Below, in pieces: positions 14,956 to 22,401 of a stretch of 22,401 nt of DNA. The position numbers were made by a program, and so were the translations under genes. The number at the start of each line of letters is the position of its first letter. The first letter of the stretch is position 1. Source of the stretch: an uncultured Roseateles sp. (lineage in GTDB: Bacteria > Pseudomonadota > Gammaproteobacteria > Burkholderiales > Burkholderiaceae); the NCBI GenBank assembly GCA_946886855.1, contig CAMPJJ010000092.1, positions 1 to 22,401 of the forward strand, written 5' to 3'. The notes under the pieces were generated by a model. It saw nothing but the letters and a program-made list of their open reading frames with translations. It was not told the origin of the DNA and ran no database searches.

Positions 14956-16044
14956 ATGATTCCGCCCGTCGATCCGTCCACGCCCGCCGCCGCGCCTTCG
15001 ATGCCGGAAGTGCCCGTGGCCTCCAACGCGTCGTCGCCCGTGCGCAGGCTGCTCGCGAAGCGGCGCGCCTCGGCGCAGGCCGCCGAGGACCCGCGCGACT
15101 GGATCACCCCCGAGGACCTCAACGTCGCGCCGGCCCTGCTCGGCCTGCCGCTGGCCTCGCCCTGGCAGCGCGCGAAGGCGATGGCCGTCGACGTGACGCT
15201 GGTGACGGTGCTCTCGAACTTCGGCAACACGCCGCTGCTCGGCGGCTGCTGCTGGGTCGCGTGGCGCTGGTACAAGGTGCAGCGCGCCTCGCGCGGCGAG
15301 GTGCAGCGGGAGTCCGGCTGGCTCGGCTGGGCGCCGGCCTTGTGCCTGGTCGCGTTCGGGCTCTACTCAAGCACGATGGAGCACATCGACGAGCCGACGA
15401 AACAATCCCGCCGCGAGGCCGTCGCCGCCGCCTCGACCGAGAAGGCCGCCAAGGCCGACGAGCACGCCGACGAGGCCGCCATCAGCGACGCCCGAGAGGA
15501 TGTCCGGGACCTCGTGAAGCACGCGGTCGCGACCGCCGCGGCCGCGGCGTCGGCCGCCTCCGGATCGACCTCCGACACGCTCGAGCAGGCAGTGATGCGT
15601 CAGGTCGAGAAGGACGGCGAACTCCAGCGCAAGGCCGACCGCGTCCGCATCAAGGCGCTGCAGGAAGAGGTTCGCACGCTCAAGGACGAGGCCAGGCGCT
15701 CGCCGCTCGAGAAGCTCCGCCATTGGTGGGAGGTCGTGGGACTGAACCTGGTGTGGGCCTTCGTGTATTTCGTGGCCTTCCCGTTGATCTGGCCGGGCCA
15801 GACGCCGGGCAAGAAACTGATGGGCCTGCGCATCGTCGAGCTGACGGGCAAGCCGCTCAAGCCGATGCTCTGCGTGCGCCGCTACGGCGGCTACGCGGCC
15901 GGCGCGACCACCGGCGGCATGGGCTTCCTGCAGATCCTGTGGGACGCCAACCGCCAGGGCCTGCACGACAAGGCCGCGCACACCGCCGTCATCGACACGC
16001 GCAATCCGCGCCGCCTGCGCCTGAACCAGGACCTGAGCGGTTGA
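14956..16044 (+). CDS. RDD-family membrane protein with a long helical insert
   Basis: 362 residues. The second half carries the RDD hallmark GQTPGKKLMGLRIVEL at about 281-296, after a membrane helix (about 259-279). Earlier helices lie near 77-90, 95-107 and 124-140. Between about 145 and 255 is a charged, Ala-rich segment predicted to be long helix or coiled coil (KAAKADEHADEAAISDAR, then an Ala run near 192-202, then KALQEEVRTLKDEARR). Most RDD proteins are 140-250 residues and lack this insert. The N-terminal ~70 residues are Pro/Ala-rich. RDD proteins are poorly defined; transport or envelope roles have been proposed. The start at 14956 sits right behind a GACAAT box; earlier ATGs in frame give non-conserved sequence. 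Confidence 0.82.
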   Translation: MIPPVDPSTPAAAPSMPEVPVASNASSPVRRLLAKRRASAQAAEDPRDWITPEDLNVAPALLGLPLASPWQRAKAMAVDVTLVTVLSNFGNTPLLGGCCWVAWRWYKVQRASRGEVQRESGWLGWAPALCLVAFGLYSSTMEHIDEPTKQSRREAVAAASTEKAAKADEHADEAAISDAREDVRDLVKHAVATAAAAASAASGSTSDTLEQAVMRQVEKDGELQRKADRVRIKALQEEVRTLKDEARRSPLEKLRHWWEVVGLNLVWAFVYFVAFPLIWPGQTPGKKLMGLRIVELTGKPLKPMLCVRRYGGYAAGATTGGMGFLQILWDANRQGLHDKAAHTAVIDTRNPRRLRLNQDLSG

Positions 16045-16048
16045 ACGG

Positions 16049-16068
16049 CTGGACAGCTGGACAGCTGA
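16049..16068. repeat. 8-bp tandem repeat between convergent genes
   Basis: CTGGACAG at 16049-16056 and 16057-16064, then CTGA. It occupies the 38-bp gap between the stops of the RDD and TrhO genes. No terminator-like stem with a T-run is seen here. Confidence 0.5.
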
Positions 16069-16082
16069 AAGGCCGGCCGGAT

Positions 16083-16940
16083 TCAGCCCTTGGGATCGAG
16101 CCGCTTCGCCCGCGCGAGGCGCCAGGCTTCGGCGGGATCGTCGCCGTAGACCTCTTCCGCCGTCGTCGCGGTCTCGCGGCGATGGGTGTCGATCGCGATC
16201 CGTTTGTCGAAGACGAAGCACTCGCCCCGCCAGTCCGCGTCGGCGTCGGGCATCTGCTCGAAGTAGTTGAGGATGCCGCCGTCGAGCTGCCGCACGGTCA
16301 GCCCGCGATCCGTCATCCAGCCCGAGAGCTTCTCGCAGCGGATGCCGCCGGTGCAATACATCGCGACCGTCTTGCCCTCGCGCTGCCAGGCGTCGGCGTG
16401 GGCGTCGATGTAGGCCGGGAAGTCGCGGAAATGCCGCACGCCCGGATCGACCGCGCCCTCGAAGTGGCCGAGTTCGAATTCGAAGTGGTTGCGGTTGTCG
16501 AGGACGACGACGTCCTCGCGCCGGATCAGCTCGCGCCACTCGCGCGGCGAGACATGCGTGTCGCGCGCGTCGGCCAGGCCCGTCACGCCGTCCAGTCCGA
16601 AGGCGACGAGTTCGGGCTTCTCATGCACCTTCAGCAGCGTGAACGGGCGCGTCGTGCAGAAGCTGCGCTTGAAGTGGAGGTCGGCGAACGGCGGCTCGGC
16701 GCGCAGTGCGGCCTCGTAGGCCTGGAGCGCTGCCGGCGGTCCGCCGATCGCGCCGGTGATGCCTTCCGGCGACAGCAGGAGATTGCCGCCGATGGCGCGC
16801 CCCAGCGACTCGTTCACCTCGCGCAGACGCTGCGCGAGCGCCGACGTCTCGTCCAGCCGGACGAACTTGTAGAACGAGCTGTGCTCATGGGCGGGCGGGT
16901 GCGCGTGCGCTTGATCGTGCGCTTGCTCGGGGGAGGACAT
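16083..16940 (-). CDS. trhO: tRNA uridine(34) hydroxylase TrhO (rhodanese-like)
   Basis: 285 residues. TrhO (YceA) hydroxylates the wobble uridine of certain tRNAs to 5-hydroxyuridine, using oxygen and a catalytic rhodanese cysteine. The N-terminal domain shows RAIGGNLLLSPEGITGAIGG (about 48-67), a hallmark of the family. The rhodanese domain starts near 130 (SPREWRELI, VVVLDNRNHFEFELGHFEGA) and holds the active loop CTGGIRCEK with Cys196. The C-terminus GECFVFDKRIAID is also typical, though the Cys pairs found in some relatives are absent. The N-terminal 20 residues are His-rich (HDQAHAHPPAHEH), an unusual extension. ATG 16940 is chosen; a GTG at 16952 is a less likely start. Confidence 0.92.
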   Translation of the reverse strand: MSSPEQAHDQAHAHPPAHEHSSFYKFVRLDETSALAQRLREVNESLGRAIGGNLLLSPEGITGAIGGPPAALQAYEAALRAEPPFADLHFKRSFCTTRPFTLLKVHEKPELVAFGLDGVTGLADARDTHVSPREWRELIRREDVVVLDNRNHFEFELGHFEGAVDPGVRHFRDFPAYIDAHADAWQREGKTVAMYCTGGIRCEKLSGWMTDRGLTVRQLDGGILNYFEQMPDADADWRGECFVFDKRIAIDTHRRETATTAEEVYGDDPAEAWRLARAKRLDPKG

Positions 16941-17040
16941 CGGAAGGACCACTGAAGACGACGGGACGCAGGACGCGATGGTACCGAGGTCCTTCGCCGG
17001 CCCGGGAGCAACCCGGGTGCGGGACTCGGACTTGCCCGCC

Positions 17041-17046
17041 TAGAAT
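17041..17046 (+). promoter_or_regulatory. -10-like box of the psd gene
   Basis: TAGAAT at 17041-17046, 38 bp before the GTG start, in a CTAGAATCCGCC context common before Burkholderiales genes. No matching -35 is convincing. Confidence 0.3.
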
Positions 17047-17084
17047 CCGCCACCCTTTTTTCGCCCTTCCGGGGGCCTACCGCC

Positions 17085-17933
17085 GTGTCCGATCGCCTCG
17101 CCGTCCTGCCCCAATACCTGATGCCCAAAGGGGCCATGACGCGGTTGGCCGGTCGCTTGGCGAGCGCTGAACTGGGCGGCTTCACGACCTGGACGATCAA
17201 GCGCTTCATCGACAAGTACGGCGTGAACATGGCCGAGGCGGCGGAATCCGATCCGACCGCCTACTCGACCTTCAATGCCTTCTTCACGCGGGCGCTGAAA
17301 CCGGGCGCCCGTCCGCTGGCCGACGCCCCGCTGATCTGCCCGGTCGACGGCGCCATCAGCCAGTTCGGACCGATCCGCTCGGACCAGATCTTCCAAGCCA
17401 AGGGCCATCAGTACTCGACCACCGCGCTGCTCGGCGGCGACCAGCAACTGGGCGCGCAGTTCCGCGACGGCCATTTCGCGACGATCTACCTGAGCCCGCG
17501 CGACTACCACCGCATCCACATGCCCTGCGCCGGTCGCCTGGTGCGCATGGTGCATGTGCCGGGCGACCTGTTCTCGGTGAACCCGACGACCGCGCGCGGC
17601 GTGCCGGGCCTGTTCGCCCGCAACGAGCGCGTGGTCTGCCTGTTCGAGGGCGAGCACGGCCCGTGGGTGCTGGTGCTGGTGGGCGCGACCATCGTCGGCT
17701 CGATGGCCACGGTGTGGCACGGCGTCGTCAATCCGCCGCGCCCGGGACGGCTGCGCACCTGGCACTACGAGAACGAACACTTCAGCTACAAGCAGGGCGA
17801 AGAGATGGGTCGTTTCCTGCTCGGCTCCACCGTCGTGCTGCTGTTCCCGAAGGACCTGCCGATGCAGTTCGACGCGCACTGGCAACCGGGGGGCGCCGTG
17901 CGCCTCGGTCAATCGATGGCCACCCTGGGCTGA
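17085..17933 (+). CDS. psd: Phosphatidylserine decarboxylase proenzyme
   Basis: 282 residues. It converts phosphatidylserine to phosphatidylethanolamine at the inner membrane. The proenzyme cleaves itself within the LGST motif (246-249), where Ser248 becomes the pyruvoyl group. The other members of the autocleavage triad are visible as Asp88 (CPVDGA) and His145 (YHRIHMP), close to the E. coli positions 90 and 147. The family motif [13 protein letters not shown] is intact, as is the substrate loop FSVNP. Length is normal for the short bacterial type. The start is GTG at 17085 ([10 protein letters not shown]), with a GGGGG stretch ahead of it as a weak ribosome binding site. It is not accompanied by pssA, and it is followed by trpS after a 98-bp gap holding two small hairpins. 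Confidence 0.96.
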   Translation: MSDRLAVLPQYLMPKGAMTRLAGRLASAELGGFTTWTIKRFIDKYGVNMAEAAESDPTAYSTFNAFFTRALKPGARPLADAPLICPVDGAISQFGPIRSDQIFQAKGHQYSTTALLGGDQQLGAQFRDGHFATIYLSPRDYHRIHMPCAGRLVRMVHVPGDLFSVNPTTARGVPGLFARNERVVCLFEGEHGPWVLVLVGATIVGSMATVWHGVVNPPRPGRLRTWHYENEHFSYKQGEEMGRFLLGSTVVLLFPKDLPMQFDAHWQPGGAVRLGQSMATLG

Positions 17934-17939
17934 TCGCGC

Positions 17940-17993
17940 CGGGCCTGCCGGCCCGCATCACCTGTCCCTCCGATGGGGGCCCGCCTTTGCGGG
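17940..17993 (+). other. Two small hairpins between psd and trpS
   Basis: CGGGCC (17940-17945) with GGCCCG (17950-17955), loop TGCC; and CCCGC (17980-17984) with GCGGG (17989-17993), loop CTTT. Neither has a T-run. A GACAAT -10-like box begins within the last one (17993-17998), 33 bp before the trpS start. A weak psd terminator and a trpS promoter are plausible. Confidence 0.3.
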
Positions 17994-18031
17994 ACAATCG
18001 CCGTTTTGCGAAACGACGGCGACGAGTTCCC

Positions 18032-19345
18032 ATGACCCTGCGTGTCCTGACCGGCATCACGACCACCGGCACCCTGCACCTCGGCAACTATGTCGGCGCG
18101 GTGCGCCGCGCGATCGCGGCCAGCCGCGAGCCCGGCGCCGAGAGCTTCTTCTTCATGGCCGACTACCACGCGCTGATCAAGTGCGACGAGCCGGCCCGGA
18201 TCGAGGCCTCGCGCCTGCAGATCGCCGCGACCTGGCTGGCCGCCGGCCTGGACACGAGCCGGGTCGTCTTCTACCGCCAGAGCGACATCCCCGAGATCCC
18301 CGAGCTGACCTGGCTGCTGACCTGCGTCACGTCCAAGGGCCAGATGAACCGCGCGCACGCCTACAAGGCGTCGGTCGACGCCAACGTGGCCGCGGGCGAG
18401 GACCCGGACGCCGGCATCACCATGGGCCTGTACAGCTATCCGATCCTGATGGCCGCGGACATCCTGATGTTCAACGCGCACCGCGTGCCGGTGGGCAAGG
18501 ACCAGGCGCAGCACATCGAGATGGCGCGGGATGTGGCGCAGCGTTTCAACCACACCTTCAAGACGGAACTCTTCGTGCTGCCTGAGGCGAGCATCGATGA
18601 GGAGATGGAACTGCTGCCCGGCCTGGACGGGCGCAAGATGTCGAAGAGCTACGACAACGTGATCCCGTTGTTCGAAGGCGGCGCGAAAGCGTTGCGCGAT
18701 GCAATCTCGAAGATCGTCACCGACTCGCGCCTGCCCGGCGAGCCCAAGGAGACCGAGGGCTCGCATCTCGTCCAGATCTACGACGCGTTCGCGACGCCCG
18801 CGCAACGACAGAGCTTCCGCGCGGCGCTGCATGCCGGCCTGTCTTGGGGCGAAGCGAAGGACCAGCTGTTCGCGCTGATCGACGCGGAGATCGGTCCGAT
18901 GCGTGCGCGCTATGACGCGCTGATGGCCAATCCCGAGAAGATCGAGGAAATCCTGATGGAAGGCGCCGCCAAGGCCCGCGCGATCGCGGGCCCGCTGCTG
19001 GCGCAGGCGCGCGAGGCCGTCGGCCTGCGCCGCTTCCAGCCGTTGGCAGCACCGGTCGCCCAGGCCTCCAGGGCGAAGTCGACCGTGCCAGCCTTCAAGC
19101 AGTACCGGGAAGCGGACGGGCTCTTCTACTTCAAGCTGCTCTCGGCCGACGGCACGCTGCTGCTGCAAAGCACCGGGCTGTCGCAGGGCAAGGAAGCCGG
19201 TCAGTGGGTCGCGAAGCTCAAGCGCGAAGGCGCAGCGGCATTGGGCGACGCGCCAGTGTCCAAGGCGACCGGCGACGAGGTGCTGCTTCCAGCGCTGGAA
19301 GCGCTCGTGGCCGCAGAGCTGGAAGCGGCGGCGGCGAAGGGCTGA
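18032..19345 (+). CDS. trpS: Tryptophan--tRNA ligase with C-terminal extension
   Basis: 437 residues, class I aminoacyl-tRNA synthetase that charges tRNA-Trp. The HIGH-type motif is TLHLGN (14-19), the KMSKS loop is KMSKS (202-206), and [19 protein letters not shown] and [17 protein letters not shown] are canonical for bacterial TrpS. Typical bacterial TrpS is about 330-350 residues. Here roughly 90 extra residues follow position ~345: [20 protein letters not shown], then [21 protein letters not shown], then an Ala-rich tail. The segment [16 protein letters not shown] resembles the small DUF1508/YegP-like fold by eye. Longer TrpS proteins are common in betaproteobacteria, so it is probably lineage-specific rather than a recent fusion. 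Confidence 0.96.
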   Translation: MTLRVLTGITTTGTLHLGNYVGAVRRAIAASREPGAESFFFMADYHALIKCDEPARIEASRLQIAATWLAAGLDTSRVVFYRQSDIPEIPELTWLLTCVTSKGQMNRAHAYKASVDANVAAGEDPDAGITMGLYSYPILMAADILMFNAHRVPVGKDQAQHIEMARDVAQRFNHTFKTELFVLPEASIDEEMELLPGLDGRKMSKSYDNVIPLFEGGAKALRDAISKIVTDSRLPGEPKETEGSHLVQIYDAFATPAQRQSFRAALHAGLSWGEAKDQLFALIDAEIGPMRARYDALMANPEKIEEILMEGAAKARAIAGPLLAQAREAVGLRRFQPLAAPVAQASRAKSTVPAFKQYREADGLFYFKLLSADGTLLLQSTGLSQGKEAGQWVAKLKREGAAALGDAPVSKATGDEVLLPALEALVAAELEAAAAKG

Positions 19346-19370
19346 GCCTCCGATCGCGGGACCGAGCGCG

Positions 19371-19452
19371 TCGGCAGGAGCCGGGGCTCCCCCGGGCTCA
19401 TACGCTCGGCAGGCTCCGCTAAATCGCCCGGGGGAGCCCCGGCTCCCGCCGA
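19371..19452. repeat. 82-bp near-perfect inverted repeat (REP/MITE-like)
   Basis: The left arm 19371-19397 and right arm 19426-19452 are each 27 bp and are reverse complements with a single mismatch. The spacer is 28 nt. The core reads GGAGCCGGGGCTCC in the left arm. It sits between trpS and the acyl-CoA ligase gene with no T-run, so it is more than a simple terminator. It could be a REP/BIME-like or MITE-like repeat that also blocks read-through. No target-site duplication or transposase is visible. Confidence 0.8.
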
Positions 19453-19628
19453 CCGGTGAGGGTGCTGCGCGTGGGGCGGGGGAAGGGTGAGGTGTCGAAA
19501 GGAAACCCTGGATCAGGGTGCCAAGTCGATCACGGTCATCGAAGAAACCCGCTCGTTCCTCGACGTGAGGCGTCGTAGTCTCCAACGTTGATTCCGTCAC
19601 GATTCAACACACAACAAGGAGACCACCG

Positions 19629-21335
19629 ATGTCCACGACGACCCGCCTGCCTGCCGACTCCCTGGCGCTGCAACGCCTCTACGCCTGGGAGCTGGACACG
19701 CCGGATCGGGTCACGCTGCGCCAACCGATGGGCGGCAGCGTGGTCAAGGACTTCACCTGGAAAGAGGTCGCCGATCAGGCCCGCCGCATGGCGGCCCACC
19801 TGAAGACGCTGGGCCTCGAACAAGGCTGGGAACCCGGCGCCCGCGTCGCCATCCTGTCCAAGAACTGCGCCTGGTGGCTGATGAGCGACCTCGCCATCTG
19901 GATGGCAGGCTACGTCAGCGTGCCGCTTTACCCGACGCTCGCCCCCGACACCATCCACCAGATCCTCACCCACAGCGAGGCCAGGCTGCTGTTCGTCGGC
20001 AAGCTCGACGGCTGGGAAGGGATGCGACCCGGTGTGCCGCTCGGCCTCCCGTGCATCTCCTATCCAGTCTCCCCCGACGACGTCCAGGACACCTACGACC
20101 ACTGGGACGCGGTCTGCGCGGAGACGCAGCCCCTCAAGGGCAAGCCCATCCGCGCGGCCGACGACCTCGCCACCATCATCTACACCTCCGGCACGACAGG
20201 CACGCCCAAGGGCGTGATGCATTCGTTCGGCAACTTCGCGTGGGCGATCGCCACGGGACTCAAGCGCATCCCGCTGAGCGAGCGCGATCGCATGCTGTCC
20301 TATCTGCCGTTGGCGCACGTCGTCGAACGCGCGCTGGTCGAGCACGGCTGGCTCCACACCGGCATGACGGTGTACTTCGCGGAGAGCCTGGACACCTTCG
20401 CCGCCGACCTGCAACGCGCCCGGCCGACGGTGTTCTTCTCCGTGCCGCGCCTGTGGACCAAATTCCAGCAGGGCGTGCAGGCCAAGCTGCCGCAGCCCAA
20501 GCTGGAGCGGCTGCTGAAGCTGCCCTTCATCGGCAACCTGGTGCGCAGGAAGATCCTCAAGGCGCTGGGCCTGAACGAATGCACCTTCGCCGCGGGCGGT
20601 GCCGCGCCGATGCCGGTCGCGCTGCTGAAGTGGTACCGCGCGCTGGGTCTGCCGATCAACGAGGGCTACGGCATGACCGAGAACCTCGCGCTGTCGCACA
20701 TCACCGTGCCCGGCCGCGACCAGATCGGCAGCGTCGGCCCCGCCTACGACGGCGTGCAGACGCGGCTGGATCCGATCACCGGGGAGCTGCAGATGAAGAG
20801 CCAGGCGCTGATGCTGGGCTACTACAAGCAGCCCGAGCTGACCGCCGAGACGCTCACCGCCGACGGCTGGCTGAAGACCGGCGACAAGGCGGAAATCTCC
20901 GACAAGGGCGCGCTCGCCGGTTGCGTGCGCATCACCGGCCGGGTGAAGGACCTGTTCAAGACGAGCAAGGGCAAGTACGTGTCGCCGGCGCCGATCGAGG
21001 ACCGTCTGTCGACGAATCCCGCCATCGAGGCCTGCGCGGTCACGGGCGCGAACTTCGCGCAGCCGGTGGGCATCGCGATGCTGTCGCCCGAAGCCGCCGC
21101 GCGCGATCGCGCCGGGCTGGAGCAGGAACTCGCCGCGCATCTGGAGAAGGTGAACGCGCGGCTGGATCCGCACGAGCAGCTCGACTGCCTGATCGTCACG
21201 GCGACGCCGTGGACCGTCGACAACGGCTTGATCACGCCGACCTTCAAGGTGCGCCGCAACCGCGTCGACGAGGTCTACGGCCCGCGTCTGGAAAAGTGGA
21301 TCGCCCAGCGCCGGAAAGTCATCTGGGCGGACTGA
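19629..21335 (+). CDS. AMP-binding long-chain fatty acid--CoA ligase-like protein
   Basis: 568 residues, ANL adenylating superfamily, which activates a carboxylic acid to acyl-AMP and then acyl-CoA. The P-loop [11 protein letters not shown] is at 185-195, the aromatic/adenine motif EGYGMTE at 345-351, TGDKAEI at 417-423, and the hinge/lysine region [21 protein letters not shown] at about 437-457. The [10 protein letters not shown] form is typical of the long-chain/very-long-chain (FAA1, FadD15-like) branch rather than E. coli FadD, so a membrane-associated long-chain enzyme is likely. An AAGGAG ribosome binding site lies eight bases before ATG. No beta-oxidation genes adjoin; the downstream DUF1232 gene starts 34 bp later and may be co-transcribed. 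The chain length of the substrate is not deducible. Confidence 0.93.
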   Translation: MSTTTRLPADSLALQRLYAWELDTPDRVTLRQPMGGSVVKDFTWKEVADQARRMAAHLKTLGLEQGWEPGARVAILSKNCAWWLMSDLAIWMAGYVSVPLYPTLAPDTIHQILTHSEARLLFVGKLDGWEGMRPGVPLGLPCISYPVSPDDVQDTYDHWDAVCAETQPLKGKPIRAADDLATIIYTSGTTGTPKGVMHSFGNFAWAIATGLKRIPLSERDRMLSYLPLAHVVERALVEHGWLHTGMTVYFAESLDTFAADLQRARPTVFFSVPRLWTKFQQGVQAKLPQPKLERLLKLPFIGNLVRRKILKALGLNECTFAAGGAAPMPVALLKWYRALGLPINEGYGMTENLALSHITVPGRDQIGSVGPAYDGVQTRLDPITGELQMKSQALMLGYYKQPELTAETLTADGWLKTGDKAEISDKGALAGCVRITGRVKDLFKTSKGKYVSPAPIEDRLSTNPAIEACAVTGANFAQPVGIAMLSPEAAARDRAGLEQELAAHLEKVNARLDPHEQLDCLIVTATPWTVDNGLITPTFKVRRNRVDEVYGPRLEKWIAQRRKVIWAD

Positions 21336-21369
21336 CGCGTCCGCGCGGCGGCTGACGCATGATGGGCGG

Positions 21370-21771
21370 ATGAAACGCGGATCCCTCAAGCGCTGGGCCG
21401 CCCTGCTCAAGGGCGAGCTGCTCACCGTCTTCTACGCGGCGCGCGACCCGGAGGCGCCCTGGCTGGCGCGCTTCGTGGCGATCGCGGTCGCGGCCTACGC
21501 GCTCAGCCCCATCGACCTGATCCCGGATTTCATCCCGGTGCTGGGCCTGCTCGACGACCTGATCCTGGTGCCGCTGGGTTTCTGGCTGGTGCTCCGGCTG
21601 ATGCCGCCGCAGGTGATCGCGCGGGCGCGGCTGCGCGCCGCCGAACAGCGCGGCCGGCTGCCGCGCAACCTCAAGGTCGGCGCGGCCATCGTCGTGCTGT
21701 GGGTGCTGCTGATGGTGCTGCTCGTCGTGTGGCTGATGGGCCGCGGCGGCCCGCCTGCCGGCGTCGTGTGA
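21370..21771 (+). CDS. DUF1232 (YkvA-like) membrane protein
   Basis: 133 residues. The DUF1232 core is clear at about 35-75: [19 protein letters not shown] and [20 protein letters not shown]. Two hydrophobic hairpin helices cover this core and a third helix lies near the C-terminus (about 103-124). The [11 protein letters not shown] signature is diagnostic. Function is not established for the family. It begins 34 bp after the acyl-CoA ligase stop, so the two may share a transcript, which would suggest a lipid or membrane context. Confidence 0.9.
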   Translation: MKRGSLKRWAALLKGELLTVFYAARDPEAPWLARFVAIAVAAYALSPIDLIPDFIPVLGLLDDLILVPLGFWLVLRLMPPQVIARARLRAAEQRGRLPRNLKVGAAIVVLWVLLMVLLVVWLMGRGGPPAGVV

Positions 21772-21775
21772 GCGG

Positions 21776-21822
21776 GCGCATCAGGCCGCGCATCACGCCG
21801 CGCATCAAGCCCCGCATCGGCC
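21776..21822. repeat. 12-bp tandem repeat between convergent genes
   Basis: About four copies of GCGCATCANGCC at 21776-21787, 21788-21799, 21800-21811 and an imperfect 21812-21822. It fills the 57-bp gap between the YkvA-like and LysR genes. In either direction it reads as a low-complexity string; no coding role is supported. Confidence 0.65.
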
Positions 21823-21828
21823 TGCCTT

Positions 21829-22401
21829 TCACTCCGGCCCGAGGCCCTTCTTCGCCAGCGTCTCGGCCACCCATTCGATGAACACGCGCATGCGCGCCGA
21901 CACATAGCGGTTGGGCGAATAGACCAGGTGGACGGGCACCGCGTTGTGGTGCCACCCCGGGAACAGTGGCACCAGCTCGCCGCTCGTGAGCTGCTCCTGG
22001 ACCGCGTACTTCGCCAGCTGGACGACACCCAGCCCCGCCAGCCCGGCGGCGACGTAGGCATTGCTGTCGTTGACGTCGAGCCGGCGCCGGCCTTCGATCT
22101 CGATGCGCTCGTCGCCGCGATGGAACACGAACGGGAAGACCCGTCCGGTCCGCGACGAGAAATAACCGACGGCCTGGTGAGGTTCCCGGTCGAGGTCTTC
22201 CGGCGTTTCCGGCGTGCCGTGTGTCGCCAGGTAGGCCGGCGAAGCACAGGTGCAGAACTGGATCTGACCGACCCGGCGCGCGACGAGGCCGGCGTCCTGC
22301 ACCGCGCCGACGCGCAGCACGAAGTCGACGTTGTCGACCAGCAGGTCGATCGCGCGATCGCTGACGCCCAGCGCGATCTGGATGTCGGGGTAACGCGCAT
22401 G
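21829..22401 (-). CDS. LysR-family transcriptional regulator, N-terminus beyond window
   Basis: The last 190 residues of a LysR-type regulator. The frame enters from the right edge without a start codon in the window and reads HARYPDIQIALGVSDRAIDL, then LVDNVDFVLRVG, the classic start of the effector-binding domain after the linker helix. Further motifs are CASPAYLATHGTPETPEDL and DSNAYVAAGLAGLGVVQLAKYAVQEQL, typical of the CrgA/DsdC-like subgroup close to the aaeR/ptxR type. The DNA-binding helix-turn-helix (about 100 residues) lies beyond 22401. An internal ATG at 22320 is not the real start, since conserved sequence precedes it. The target genes are unknown; by family habit they would be divergent, to the right of this window. 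Confidence 0.93.
   Translation of the reverse strand, partial: HARYPDIQIALGVSDRAIDLLVDNVDFVLRVGAVQDAGLVARRVGQIQFCTCASPAYLATHGTPETPEDLDREPHQAVGYFSSRTGRVFPFVFHRGDERIEIEGRRRLDVNDSNAYVAAGLAGLGVVQLAKYAVQEQLTSGELVPLFPGWHHNAVPVHLVYSPNRYVSARMRVFIEWVAETLAKKGLGPE

Noticed and set aside
13259..14959. A 566-residue rightward frame opposite the MurA-like gene
   Set aside because: The leftward frame has intact MurA catalytic motifs; the rightward one is a low-complexity shadow.
19536..21425. A 629-residue leftward frame opposite the acyl-CoA ligase
   Set aside because: The opposite strand has clear adenylation motifs and a good ribosome binding site; this frame shows none.
21671..21955. A leftward ORF spanning the 12-bp repeat
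   Set aside because: It is an artefact of repeat translation (MRG-x repeats) and overlaps the real YkvA-like and LysR genes.

Overview
The window is a high-GC, densely packed chromosomal segment. Gene order, the enzyme families present and the protein sequences point to a betaproteobacterium of the order Burkholderiales; a Roseateles/Mitsuaria-like member is my best guess, but no rRNA or other phylogenetic marker is present to prove it. There are no tRNAs, rRNAs, insertion sequences, phage genes or CRISPR arrays. Most of the content is housekeeping and envelope-related.

Layout. Positions 1-4408 hold a leftward M17 leucyl aminopeptidase (cut by the window start), a leftward thioredoxin-like protein, a small rightward basic ORF and a leftward SNF2-type helicase. 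The helicase reading frame is broken by a missing base next to motif III. Positions 4495-6959 form a leftward operon in the order ECF sigma factor, membrane anti-sigma factor (ATGA overlap) and exported protein. The exported protein has two conserved blocks separated by four perfect-length heptad repeats. A long non-coding stretch (6960-7531) follows, with a palindrome and a strong terminator-like hairpin just upstream of a TauE/SafE permease (7532-8293). Next come an HDOD protein and, convergent to it, a membrane GGDEF diguanylate cyclase.

Positions 10773-14689 carry an outer-membrane barrel-like protein, an RluA-family pseudouridine synthase that overlaps it tail to tail, a TIGR02285-like periplasmic solute-binding protein and an upstream MurA-like enolpyruvyl transferase. 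The last two overlap by 19 bp. Positions 14956-17933 hold an RDD membrane protein with a long helical insert, the tRNA hydroxylase TrhO and phosphatidylserine decarboxylase. Positions 18032-21771 run rightward: TrpS with a C-terminal extension, an 82-bp near-perfect inverted repeat, a long-chain acyl-CoA ligase and a DUF1232 (YkvA) membrane protein. The window ends inside a leftward LysR-type regulator.

Possible functional links: the sigma/anti-sigma/exported-protein operon looks like an envelope-sensing unit and is the best candidate for an under-described system. Psd, the acyl-CoA ligase, the barrel protein and the MurA-like enzyme all touch the envelope but are not obviously co-transcribed. 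The HDOD and GGDEF genes lie side by side and may both belong to a signalling circuit, although they are convergent.
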